Source of the DNA: Streptomyces sp. Isolate_45
Lineage (GTDB): Bacteria; Actinomycetota; Actinomycetes; Streptomycetales; Streptomycetaceae
DNA: 64,000 nt
Assembly: GCF_024721315.2 (NCBI RefSeq)
Contig: NZ_JANFAK020000014.1
Span: forward strand, 1 to 64,000
Direction: 5' to 3'
Part shown: positions 33,859 to 42,265 of the stretch, one piece after another
How positions within the stretch are numbered: position 1 is the stretch's first letter
Layout: each line of letters starts with the position of its first letter
The notes under the pieces: generated by a model
The model's input: the letters and a program-made list of their open reading frames with translations, nothing else
Told to the model about the DNA's origin: nothing
Databases searched by the model: none
Position numbers and translations under genes: made by a program

Positions 33859-34860
33859 TCAGTGCGCGTCGACGATGTGCTGCGTACCGATCCGCTTGCG
33901 GAACACCCAGTAGGTCCACCCCTGGTAGAGCAGGACGAGCGGGGTGGCCACCGCGGCGCACCAGGTCATGATCTTCAGGGTGTACGGGCTGGACGAGGCG
34001 TTGGTGACCGTGAGGTTCCAGGCGTCGTTCAGCGACGACGGCATGACGTTCGGGAAGAGCGTCAGGAACAGCATCGCGACGGCGGCCGCGATGGTGACCC
34101 CCGAGAGCGCGAAGGACCAGCCCTCACGACCCGCCAGGTTGAAGCCCAGGGCCCCGACCAGCGCGAGTACCGCGACGGCCATCGCGATCAGGCTCCAGCC
34201 GTCACCGCGCGAGACCTGCGTCCAGATCAGGAAGACGAGGGCCAGCACCGCGGTGACCACGCCCAGCCGGGTGGCCAGCGTGCGCGACCGCTCCCGGATG
34301 TCACCGACCGTCTTGAGCGAGGTGAACACCGCGCCGTGGAAGGTGAACAGGGTGAGGGTGACCAGACCGCCGAGGATCGAGTAGACGTTGAGCAGGTCGA
34401 GGAAGGTGCCGACGTACTCCATGTCCTGGTCGATCTTCACTCCGCGCACGATGTTGGCGAAGGCCACGCCCCACAGGAACGCGGGGATCAGCGAGGTCCA
34501 GAAGATCGCGTGTTCCCAGTTGGTCTGCCACTTGTCCTCCGGCCGCTTGTGCCGGTACTCGAAGGCGACGCCCCGGATGATGAGGCAGACCAGGATGATC
34601 AGCAACGGCAGGTAGAAGCCGGAGAAGAGCGTGGCGTACCACTCGGGGAATGCGGCGAAGGTCGCGCCGCCGGCGGTGAGCAGCCACACCTCGTTGCCGT
34701 CCCAGACGGGCCCGATCGTGTTGATCAGGACCCGCTTCTCGGTGCGGTCACGGGCGAGCAGCTTGGTGAGTACGCCGACTCCGAAGTCGAAGCCCTCCAG
34801 GAAGAAGTAGCCGATCCACAGGACGGCGATGAGGACGAACCAGACGTCGTGGAGTTGCAT
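33859..34860 (-). CDS. cydB: Cytochrome d ubiquinol oxidase subunit II
   Basis: The 333-residue membrane subunit of cytochrome bd oxidase (CydB) has eight to nine helices. It opens MQLHDVWFVLIAVLWIGYFFLEGFD, with the family motif FDFGVG, and has the conserved WDGNEVWLL block. It packs against CydA and lacks haem. In Streptomyces bd oxidase works beside the aa3 branch and is induced when oxygen is low or NADH/NAD+ rises. It lies 18 bp downstream of cydA and 53 bp upstream of cydCD, so one transcript is likely. Confidence 0.97.
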   Translation of the reverse strand: MQLHDVWFVLIAVLWIGYFFLEGFDFGVGVLTKLLARDRTEKRVLINTIGPVWDGNEVWLLTAGGATFAAFPEWYATLFSGFYLPLLIILVCLIIRGVAFEYRHKRPEDKWQTNWEHAIFWTSLIPAFLWGVAFANIVRGVKIDQDMEYVGTFLDLLNVYSILGGLVTLTLFTFHGAVFTSLKTVGDIRERSRTLATRLGVVTAVLALVFLIWTQVSRGDGWSLIAMAVAVLALVGALGFNLAGREGWSFALSGVTIAAAVAMLFLTLFPNVMPSSLNDAWNLTVTNASSSPYTLKIMTWCAAVATPLVLLYQGWTYWVFRKRIGTQHIVDAH

Positions 34861-34878
34861 GGGGTGGTCTCCGCTGTC

Positions 34879-36384
34879 TCAGTACGAGAAGGCCATCGGA
34901 CGGTCGGGGTTCTTGTCGTCCCCGCCGATCTTCGTCGGCGGGTTCAGGTCGGCCTCGGTGAGTTCGGGGGGGCCGAGCTTGACGTACTTCACGAGCAGCT
35001 TGACTTCGATCACCGCGAGGACGGCGTACAGCAGGGTGAAGCCGATCATCGAGGTGAGTACCTCGGCCTGGGTGACGTTCGGCGAGACGGCGTCCCGGGT
35101 GCGCAGGACCCCGTAGACGACCCAGGGCTGACGGCCCATCTCGGTGAATATCCAGCCCCAGGAATTGGCTATGAGCGGGAAGCACATGGTCCAGAGCGCG
35201 ACGATCCAGTACAGGTTGGCGAAGCGCGGGCTCAGGGCCTTCTTGAAGAGGACCAGGTTCGGCACCTCGTCCGGTCCGGTGCGCAGCCCCCGCGGCAGCA
35301 GGAACTTCTTGCGGGTCAACCAGAGCCCCACGACACCGATGGCGAGCGAGGCCATGCCGAAGCCGATCATCCAGCGGAAGCCCCAGTAGGCGACGGGGAT
35401 GTTGGGCCGGTAGTCGCCCGGTCCGAACTTCTCCTGCTGGGCCTTGTTGACGTCGTTGATGCCCGGGACGAACGAGGTGAAGTCGTCGTTGGCCAGGAAG
35501 GACAGCAGCCCGGGGATCTCGATCGCGACCTTGTTGTGGCCCTTGTCGACGTCGCCGTAGGCGAAGACGGAGAAGGGGGCCGGTGCCTCGCCGTCCCACA
35601 GGGCCTCGGCGGCGGCCATCTTCATCGGCTGCTGCTTGTACATCACCTTGCCGAGCAGGTCGCCGCTGATGGCGGTGCCCATACCGGCAATGATCATGAC
35701 GATGAGGCCGAGGCGCAGCGAGCTCCTCATGACCGGCACGTGCTTCTTGCGCGCCAGGTGGAACGCGGCGATGCCGGCCATGAACGCGCCGCCGACCAGG
35801 AAGGCCGCCGTGATCGTGTGGAAGAACTGGGTCAGCGCGGTGTTCTGGGTGAGAACCAGCCAGAAATCGGTGAGCTCGGCCCGTCCGCGCTCCTCGTTGA
35901 TCCGGTAGCCGACGGGGTGCTGCATCCAGGAGTTGGCCGCGAGGATGAAGTAGGCGGACAGGATGGTGCCGATCGACACCATCCATATGCAGGCGAGGTG
36001 GATCCTCTTGGGCAGCTTGTCCCAGCCGAAGATCCACAGGCCGATGAAGGTGGACTCGAAGAAGAAGGCGATCAGCGCCTCGAAGGCCAGGGGCGCCCCG
36101 AAGACGTCGCCGACGAAGCGCGAGTAGTCGGACCAGTTCATGCCGAACTGGAACTCCTGGACGATGCCGGTGACGACACCCATCGCGATGTTGATCAGGA
36201 AGAGCTTGCCCCAGAACTTGGTGGCCCTGAGGTACTTCTCGTTCTCGCTCCGGACCCATGCGGTCTGCAGGCCGGCGGTGAGCGCGGCGAGCGAGATCGT
36301 CAAGGGAACGAACAGGAAGTGGTAGACGGTGGTGATGCCGAACTGCCATCGCGCCAGCGTCTCCGGCGCCAAAGCTAGGTCCAC
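34879..36384 (-). CDS. cydA: Cytochrome d ubiquinol oxidase subunit I
   Basis: CydA carries haems b558, b595 and d and oxidises menaquinol. The 501-residue protein begins DLALAPETLARWQFGITTVYHF, with the proximal His (about residue 22) in the family position. It has a short Q-loop, as in Gram-positive enzymes, and the GRQPWVVYGVLRT block near 395. The ATG at 36382-36384 follows a weak ribosome-binding site. The Rex operator centred about 95 bp upstream is the expected control point. Confidence 0.97.
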   Translation of the reverse strand: MDLALAPETLARWQFGITTVYHFLFVPLTISLAALTAGLQTAWVRSENEKYLRATKFWGKLFLINIAMGVVTGIVQEFQFGMNWSDYSRFVGDVFGAPLAFEALIAFFFESTFIGLWIFGWDKLPKRIHLACIWMVSIGTILSAYFILAANSWMQHPVGYRINEERGRAELTDFWLVLTQNTALTQFFHTITAAFLVGGAFMAGIAAFHLARKKHVPVMRSSLRLGLIVMIIAGMGTAISGDLLGKVMYKQQPMKMAAAEALWDGEAPAPFSVFAYGDVDKGHNKVAIEIPGLLSFLANDDFTSFVPGINDVNKAQQEKFGPGDYRPNIPVAYWGFRWMIGFGMASLAIGVVGLWLTRKKFLLPRGLRTGPDEVPNLVLFKKALSPRFANLYWIVALWTMCFPLIANSWGWIFTEMGRQPWVVYGVLRTRDAVSPNVTQAEVLTSMIGFTLLYAVLAVIEVKLLVKYVKLGPPELTEADLNPPTKIGGDDKNPDRPMAFSY

Positions 36385-36468
36385 GTCCTCGTCTCCTTCG
36401 GGTCACCGTGGTCACACCGGCAGTCTGCCGTTTGTGTCCCACTCAATTCGGGAGGAAGCGGGACACGC

Positions 36469-36486
36469 TTGTGAACGCGTTCACAT
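36469..36486. promoter_or_regulatory. Rex operator (ROP) upstream of cydA
   Basis: The sequence ttgtgaacgcgttcacat matches the Rex consensus TTGTGAAnnnnTTCACAA at all positions but the last. Further half-site bases (ttcacaagc) follow at 36486-36494. Rex is the NADH/NAD+-sensing repressor of cyd genes in S. coelicolor, where a ROP controls the cydABCD unit. It lies in the divergent gap between cydA and the cyclophilin-like gene. Confidence 0.88.
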
Positions 36487-36564
36487 TCACAAGCATTATG
36501 GCGCACGGGTTCGGAAGCCCGTACGGCGGGGTCCCCCTAGCCAAGACATTCAACAGATTGTTGA

Positions 36565-36942
36565 ATGCGGCGCATGCAGATACGAATCTCCTGGCCCTCC
36601 GGCCAGCTCACCGCGACCCTCGACGAGACCCCGACCAGCAAGGCCCTGGTCGAGGCCCTCCCGATCTCCGCCTCCGCCAACACGTGGGGCGAGGAGGTCT
36701 ACTTCGACACCGGGGTGTCAGTGGCCCTGGAACACGACGCCCAGCAGGTCGTCGCCCCGGGCACCATCGCGTTCTGGACCGAGGGCGACGCGCTCGCGCT
36801 GCCCTACGGTCCGACGCCCATCTCGCGCGGAGGCGAGAGCCGCCTGGCGAGCCCGTGCAACGTCCTCGGCTCGTTCGACGGCGACCCCCGCCTGCTGTCC
36901 ACCGTCCGCGACGGCGACCCCATCCGCGTGGAGCTCGTGTAA
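36565..36942 (+). CDS. Cyclophilin-like fold protein
   Basis: The 125-residue protein fits the bacterial cyclophilin-like family (PF04126 / TM1367 type): a short beta-barrel with ALVEALPISASANTWGEEVYFDT and PGTIAFWTEGDALALPYGPTP. It lacks the catalytic Arg of true cyclophilins, so peptidyl-prolyl isomerase activity is not expected. The start is uncertain: ATG at 36565, or at 36574 (MQIRISWPSG), which gives the family N-terminus. It is transcribed away from cydA. Function is unknown. Confidence 0.75.
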   Translation: MRRMQIRISWPSGQLTATLDETPTSKALVEALPISASANTWGEEVYFDTGVSVALEHDAQQVVAPGTIAFWTEGDALALPYGPTPISRGGESRLASPCNVLGSFDGDPRLLSTVRDGDPIRVELV

Positions 36943-37014
36943 CCAACCCCGCGGGGGCCGCCGTCGGGCGCCGCCACCCCGGGCCACGGCCTCTCGGCCG
37001 CTCCCGGGCGATGA

Positions 37015-38097
37015 CTACAGCTCCTTGAAGAACGCCTCCGCCGTGTGCAGGAAGAGGTCGTTCGCCTCGGTCTCACCGATCGTGACCCGCAGGCCCTCAC
37101 CCGCGAAGGGCCGGACCACCACACCGGCCTTCTCGCAGGCCGCCGCGAACTCGGCGGTCCGCTCCCCCAGCCGCATCCACACGAAATTGGCCTGGGTGTC
37201 CGGGACGACCGTCCAGCCCTGGGCGAGCAGCGTGCCGTGCACCCGCGCGCGCTCGCCCACCAGCGAACCGACCCGGCCCATCAGCTCGTCCTCCGCCCTC
37301 AACGAAGCGACCGCGGCGTCCTGGGCGAGCTGGCTGACGCCGAAGGGGACCGCCGTCTTGCGCAGCGCGGCCGCCACCGGCTCGTGCGCGACCGCGAATC
37401 CGACCCGCAGACCGGCCAGCCCGTACGCCTTCGAGAACGTACGCAGCACCGCGACGTTCGGGCGGTCGCGGTAGAGCTCGATGCCGTCGGGGACGTCGGC
37501 GTCGCGGACGAACTCGCGGTATGCCTCGTCCAGCACCACCAGGATGTCCGAGGGCACCCGGTCCAGGAAGCGTTCCAGCTCGGCCCGGCGCACCGCGGTA
37601 CCGGTGGGGTTGTTGGGGTTGCACACGAAGATCAGACGCGTCCGGTCCGTGATGGCCGCGGCCATGGCGTCCAGGTCGTGCACGTCGCCGTCGGTGAGGG
37701 GCACCTGGACCGACGTCGCACCCGAGATCTGCGTGATGATCGGGTAGGCCTCGAAGGACCGCCAGGCGTAGATGACCTCGTCGCCGGGGCCCGCCGTCGA
37801 CTGGATCAGCGACTGGGCCACTCCGACGGAACCGGTGCCCGTGGCGATGTGCTCGACCGGCACCCCGAACCGGTCGGCCAGCTCGTTCACCAGGCCCGTG
37901 CAGGCCATGTCCGGGTAACGGTTGAACCGACCCGCGGCCGCGACCGCGCTCTCCAGGACACCCGGCAGCGGCGGGTACGGGTTCTCGTTCGAGGACAGCT
38001 TGAACGCCACGGGCCCGCCGGTGGCAGCGGGCTTTCCGGGCTTGTAGGTGGGAATGCCGTCCAGCTCGGCGCGCAGCTTCGGGCTCTTCTCGCTCAC
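37015..38097 (-). CDS. hisC: Histidinol-phosphate / aromatic aminotransferase
   Basis: The 360-residue type I PLP aminotransferase has [15 protein letters not shown] near the N-terminus, the PLP Lys in [15 protein letters not shown] (about 222) and [12 protein letters not shown]-type [13 protein letters not shown]. It transfers the amino group to imidazole acetol phosphate in histidine synthesis. Sequences of this kind in Streptomyces outside the his operon may also act on aromatic keto acids. GTG at 38095-38097 follows GAGGAGG with good spacing, and I chose it over the ATG at 38142. No his gene is beside it, so the histidine role is by family only. Confidence 0.88.
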   Translation of the reverse strand: MSEKSPKLRAELDGIPTYKPGKPAATGGPVAFKLSSNENPYPPLPGVLESAVAAAGRFNRYPDMACTGLVNELADRFGVPVEHIATGTGSVGVAQSLIQSTAGPGDEVIYAWRSFEAYPIITQISGATSVQVPLTDGDVHDLDAMAAAITDRTRLIFVCNPNNPTGTAVRRAELERFLDRVPSDILVVLDEAYREFVRDADVPDGIELYRDRPNVAVLRTFSKAYGLAGLRVGFAVAHEPVAAALRKTAVPFGVSQLAQDAAVASLRAEDELMGRVGSLVGERARVHGTLLAQGWTVVPDTQANFVWMRLGERTAEFAAACEKAGVVVRPFAGEGLRVTIGETEANDLFLHTAEAFFKEL

Positions 38098-38459
38098 CGC
38101 AGGTCCTCCTCGACCGTCCCGTCGACGGCACCGTCGACTCAATACTGCTCACCTTATGAGGATTCCGCCGATCCGAGAATGGCGGGCGCCCGGAACACCG
38201 GGGGAGCGCGCGCATATATGCGCGCGCCGGTGGCCTGCGCCGTGGCGCGCGTCCCTCGTGCAGGTGAGTTGCGACCGGTCCGGGGCGGCCCCGTTTTGGC
38301 ATGCTCGTACCCGTCGACAAGCGGCACCCTCACCCACATCGACAAATGACCTTCGTTTCCAAGGTCATTGGGGGTGGCGAAACATGCAGAATCGTGCCTG
38401 TCAACGAGTGCATATGCATCCGGACCACCCACCCCACCGAGCCCTACTATCGGCTCGCC
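38098..38459. promoter_or_regulatory. 362-bp divergent gap between hisC and lacI-type regulator
   Basis: No gene is supported here. It contains a 22-bp perfect palindrome of strictly alternating purine and pyrimidine (38206-38227, g-c steps around catatatg) and an inverted repeat aatgacctt / aaggtcatt (38345-38353 and 38361-38369). It also has the 10-bp palindrome tgcatatgca (38409-38418), 42 bases before the regulator start. The last two are plausible operators for the adjacent LacI-type protein. TACTAT at about 38446 is a candidate -10 for a leaderless regulator mRNA. Confidence 0.55.
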
Positions 38460-39575
38460 ATGACAGCAGCAGGGAAGCATCAGGTGAGCCGGGCCGAGAC
38501 CACCCGGCGAGTCGGCGGCCGACAGGGCCGGGCCGGCATCAGAGACGTGGCCGCCGCAGCGGGCGTCTCCATCACAACCGTCTCCGACGCGCTCAATGGC
38601 AAGGGGCGGCTGCCGGACGCCACCCGCCGCCACGTCCGCGAGGTCGCCGACCGGCTGGGCTATCGCCCTTCCGCGGCCGCCCGCACCCTCCGTACCGGCA
38701 AGTCGGGCCTCATCGGCCTGACCGTGACGACGTACGGGGATGAACCTTTCACCTTCACCGAATTCGCGTACTTCGCGGAGATGGCACGGGCCGCCACCTC
38801 CGCCGCGCTCGCCCGTGGGTACGCCCTCGTCATCCTGCCCGCCACCTCACGACACGACGTCTGGTCCAACGTGGCCCTCGACGGCACCGTCGTGATCGAC
38901 CCGTCCGACCACGACCCCGTGGTCAGCGAGCTGGTCCGTCAGGGACTCCCCGTGGTCTCCGACGGCCGACCGGCCGGCACCCTCCCCGTCACCGCCTGGG
39001 TCGACAACGACCACGAAGCGGCCGTACTCGGCCTCCTCGACCACCTCGCAGCCGCCGGCGCCCGCCGCATCGGGCTGCTGACCGGCACCACCACCGACAC
39101 CTACACCCGACTCTCCACCACCGCCTACCTCAGCTGGTGCGAACGCGTCGGCCAGGACCCCGTCTACGAGTCCTACCCCGCCCACGACCCGTGCGCCGGG
39201 GCCGTGGCCGCCGACCGACTGCTCGCCCGGCCCGACCGGCCCGATGCCGTGTACGGACTCTTCGACCCCAACGGCACCGACCTCCTCGCCGCGGCCCGGC
39301 GCTACGGCCTGCGCGTCCCGGAGGACCTGCTCCTCGTGTGCTGCAGCGAATCCACCGTCTACGCCAGTACCGAACCGCCCATCACGACGCTCTCCCTCAA
39401 ACCGCGCCGCATCGGCACCGCCGTCGTGCAGTTGCTCATCGACGCGATCGAAGGGGTCGACACCGGACGCCCCGTAGAACAGGTCGTTCCGACCGAACTC
39501 ATCATCCGTACCTCCTCGCAGCGCAGGACGCCCCGAACCACCGTCAGCCCACCCCGTTCACCGGCCCAGGACTGA
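38460..39575 (+). CDS. LacI-family transcriptional regulator
   Basis: The 371-residue protein starts with a short Arg-rich tail and then the LacI HTH: GIRDVAAAAGVSITTVSDAL (about 27-46), followed by LGYRPSAAARTL at the hinge. Residues 80-345 form a periplasmic-binding-protein fold with the C-terminal effector domain (LLVCCSESTVYASTEPPITTL). The S/T-rich extension at the end is probably disordered. ATG at 38460 follows TACTAT by about 9 bases with no Shine-Dalgarno. No sugar uptake gene is adjacent, so its effector and targets are unknown. Autoregulation through the palindromes upstream is likely. Confidence 0.9.
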   Translation: MTAAGKHQVSRAETTRRVGGRQGRAGIRDVAAAAGVSITTVSDALNGKGRLPDATRRHVREVADRLGYRPSAAARTLRTGKSGLIGLTVTTYGDEPFTFTEFAYFAEMARAATSAALARGYALVILPATSRHDVWSNVALDGTVVIDPSDHDPVVSELVRQGLPVVSDGRPAGTLPVTAWVDNDHEAAVLGLLDHLAAAGARRIGLLTGTTTDTYTRLSTTAYLSWCERVGQDPVYESYPAHDPCAGAVAADRLLARPDRPDAVYGLFDPNGTDLLAAARRYGLRVPEDLLLVCCSESTVYASTEPPITTLSLKPRRIGTAVVQLLIDAIEGVDTGRPVEQVVPTELIIRTSSQRRTPRTTVSPPRSPAQD

Positions 39576-39805
39576 CCTCCGGACCACGGCACGGCGGGGT
39601 CGACGACCCCGCCCAGGATTTCAGCAACACCGATATCGGGCTAAAACAGTAGGAACAACCGGCTCCGGCCAGGATTCACCACCCCTGGTGCGTCACAGAG
39701 CGCGAGCCGCATTCCTATGATGGGCGCACGACATCACGGACCCTCCGACCCGGAGGTCAGGAGGGTCCGCAGGTGTACGGCAGCGCGACGGTGGTGGAGG
39801 GGTCG

Positions 39806-41062
39806 ATGACTCAGGGGGCCGGTCAGGGACCCGCGATGCGGACGGACACGCTGCGGGACTTCCGGGTGCCGGTCAGCGAACCCGCGCCGCGCGAAGCGTC
39901 CACCGGCCTGCCCGGGGACGCCCCCGGGTACGGCGGGCATCCCGCGTACTACGGCGGGGCGCCAACGCCCGTGCCACCGGTGCCCGGATACGTGCCGGGA
40001 CAGCCCGAGTACCTCGGCTCCACCCCCACGGCCCGTCCCGCGCCGGAAACCGTTCCGCACCAGCGCACGGCCACCGCCAGGGCCGACGCCCCCGCACCCG
40101 AGCCGGGCGACGACGAACCCGACGACGGCTACACGCCCACGCAGCGGGACCTGCCCGTCATCGGACGCGGCGCACAGGGCGGCCCCGGCGACACCGTCCA
40201 GGTCCAGTACGTCCCCCAGGAGGCCCAGGCCACCGGTCCGGGTCCGCTGTACGTGGTGGGCGACGTCCACGGGTACCTCGACGAACTGGTCACCGAGCTC
40301 CAGGCGCAGGACCTCATCGACGCCGACCGGCGATGGTCCGCCGGCAACGCGCGGCTCTGGTTCCTCGGCGACTTCACCGACCGCGGGCCCGACGGCATCG
40401 GCGTGATCGACCTCGTCATGCGACTCTCCGCCGAGGCCGCCGCGGCCGGCGGCTACTGCAAGGCCCTCATGGGCAACCACGAACTGCTGCTGATCGGCGC
40501 CAAGCGGTTCGGCGACACTCCCGTCCACTCGGGGGCGGGCACCGCCACCTTCCAGGCCGCCTGGCTGCTCAACGGCGGCCAGCGCACCGACATGGAACGT
40601 CTTGAGGACGTACACCTGCAGTGGATGTGCCGGCTGGACGCGGCCACGCTGGAGGACGGACACCTGCTCCTGCACTCCGACACCACCGCGTACCTCGACT
40701 ACGGCGACTCCATCGAGGACGTCAACGACACCATTCACGAACTCCTCAACCGCAACGACGCCGACATCACCTGGGACCTGTTCCGCAAGTTCACCAAGCG
40801 GTTCGCCTTCCGCGACGAGGAGACCGGCCCCCACGCCGTACGGGAACTCCTCGGCACCTACGGCGGCGGACGCGTCGTCCACGGACACAGTCCCATCCCC
40901 TACCTGCTCGGCGAAGTCGGCACCGAGGACGGCGACGGGGCCCGCGGGCCGGAAGCCGTGGACGGGCCCCACGTGTACGCGGAGGGCCTGGCCATCGCCA
41001 TGGACGGCGGCGTCACCATGGCGGGCAAGTTGCTCGTCGTTCAACTACCTCTGCGCGACTGA
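39806..41062 (+). CDS. PPP-type metallophosphatase (Ser/Thr phosphatase-like)
   Basis: The 418-residue protein has the metallophosphoesterase motifs in order: GDVHGYLDE (about 151), FLGDFTDRGPDG (about 189), LMGNHELLL (about 222), and VHGHSPIPYL near 358. The GNHE and DxxDRG forms are those of the PPP Ser/Thr phosphatase family, but diadenosine tetraphosphate hydrolases share them. The first 120 residues are a disordered, Pro/Ala-rich segment with GYGGHPAYYGG, not found in most members, and probably a protein-binding tail. I chose ATG at 39806 because of GGAGGGG just upstream; a longer frame starts at 39773. A hairpin follows its stop. Confidence 0.88.
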   Translation: MTQGAGQGPAMRTDTLRDFRVPVSEPAPREASTGLPGDAPGYGGHPAYYGGAPTPVPPVPGYVPGQPEYLGSTPTARPAPETVPHQRTATARADAPAPEPGDDEPDDGYTPTQRDLPVIGRGAQGGPGDTVQVQYVPQEAQATGPGPLYVVGDVHGYLDELVTELQAQDLIDADRRWSAGNARLWFLGDFTDRGPDGIGVIDLVMRLSAEAAAAGGYCKALMGNHELLLIGAKRFGDTPVHSGAGTATFQAAWLLNGGQRTDMERLEDVHLQWMCRLDAATLEDGHLLLHSDTTAYLDYGDSIEDVNDTIHELLNRNDADITWDLFRKFTKRFAFRDEETGPHAVRELLGTYGGGRVVHGHSPIPYLLGEVGTEDGDGARGPEAVDGPHVYAEGLAIAMDGGVTMAGKLLVVQLPLRD

Positions 41063-41091
41063 GCGTTCTCGGAGCGGGGTATTTCGGCAAA

Positions 41092-41116
41092 GCCCCTGTC
41101 ACGGCGTGGCAGGGGC
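41092..41116 (+). terminator. Hairpin after the metallophosphatase gene
   Basis: gcccctgtca and tggcaggggc pair along ten positions (one G-T wobble) around cggcg. It lies 30 bases past the stop codon and has no U-run. Confidence 0.7.
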
Positions 41117-41211
41117 GCTCTACCATCGCTCTATCCGTAGCAGGCTCTCCTCCGTTTGTGCCGGCGCCCGGGGTCTACGCGGGCAAACCGGCTTGTACGG
41201 AGCATCGGGGG

Positions 41212-42024
41212 ATGCACATGACCAGCGCTCCGCACCTGCTGACCGAAGACCGGCCCGAGTTCGACCGGCTCCTGAACGAAACGCTGCGCGCGGCGGACGA
41301 ACGGCCCGAGCTCGCCACCCTGGGCGAGCGACTGAACGCCGAACAGCTGCGCACGATGGCACTGAACGCGATCGCGCTGCTGACCGCCGCGGCAGCCGCC
41401 GAGTACGACCACTACGTGAAGGTCCGTGAGGAACTCCGCGGCGAAGCCCGCTCGGCATCCGCCGGCAGGGGAGAGTACGCGACGGGCGACCGGGACGACG
41501 GAGCCGGTCTGAGCGCCGTCGTGGCCGTCCTCGCGCCCGTCCTGGCGGGCACCGCCATGCTGATCTTCCTGCTGGTGGGCTACAGCCTGAAGATGATCGA
41601 TCCCGAACCGGCCTTCGCGAGGACGATGCTGACGGCGGGCTGGCTGTTCGGGGCCCTCACCGTGGCCGCCCTGCTGTTCGCGGTCATCGGCCTGCTGGTG
41701 ACGGCCCTGCGCAACAGCTCGACGGAGGTGGCCGCGGCGGAGACCGTGGTGGTCCCCGAGGAGCTCTCACGGGCCCGGGAAGCCTGGCGCAACGCACTGC
41801 TGGAGCGGGGCATCATCCCGTTCCTGCGGGACGCCCTGGCCGACCCGAGCGCCGACGGCTATCCGACCCCTCGGACGCCGGGGGCCGGGCGCATCCCCCA
41901 ACTGGGATACACCCGGCCCGACTTCAGCAGTCCCGGATCACCGTCACAGGGACCCCGGCCCGGCTACGCGTCCCCCGACTTCACCAGCCCTGACTTCGGC
42001 GGCCCGGAACACGAACCGGATTGA
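41212..42024 (+). CDS. Two-TM protein with Pro/Gly/Ser-rich C-terminus, unknown function
   Basis: The 270-residue protein has a helical N-terminal region of about 95 residues that is rich in Glu and Leu. Two membrane helices follow (about 100-124, LSAVVAVLAPVLAGTAMLIF; and 137-165). The C-terminal 50 residues hold degenerate repeats (DFSSPGSPSQGPRP, ASPDFTSPDFGGPE). Both termini should be cytoplasmic. ATG at 41212 and 41218 are alternatives; the second has better spacing from the GGGGGA. I do not recognise the family. It sits between the metallophosphatase and the glycosyltransferase on the same strand, which suggests a cell-envelope context. Confidence 0.7.
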   Translation: MHMTSAPHLLTEDRPEFDRLLNETLRAADERPELATLGERLNAEQLRTMALNAIALLTAAAAAEYDHYVKVREELRGEARSASAGRGEYATGDRDDGAGLSAVVAVLAPVLAGTAMLIFLLVGYSLKMIDPEPAFARTMLTAGWLFGALTVAALLFAVIGLLVTALRNSSTEVAAAETVVVPEELSRAREAWRNALLERGIIPFLRDALADPSADGYPTPRTPGAGRIPQLGYTRPDFSSPGSPSQGPRPGYASPDFTSPDFGGPEHEPD

Positions 42025-42265
42025 GGAGGAACCGGTCGCGGCCCAGCGCCGGTTGAGGTCCTCGGCATCGAGCATGTGCCGGAACTTCCCGCGAACGGCG
42101 ACCGTGCTCGCGGCGTCCGCGCCCGCGCAGTACGACGACTCGTCCGGCCGTCAGCGGAACGGCGCATCCGGTGGGGCCAACTTGGCCGTCCGCGAGGGCC
42201 ACTCGGGTCCGCGCTCCGGCGTGCCTCGCCCGCCGGCACCAGCCCCGTCCCTAGGGTCAGCGGCC

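Noticed and set aside
30127-36378. A 2083-codon open frame on the plus strand across the cyd genes
   Set aside because: It is antisense to cydA, cydB and cydCD, which have clear motifs; such frames arise from the strong third-base GC bias.
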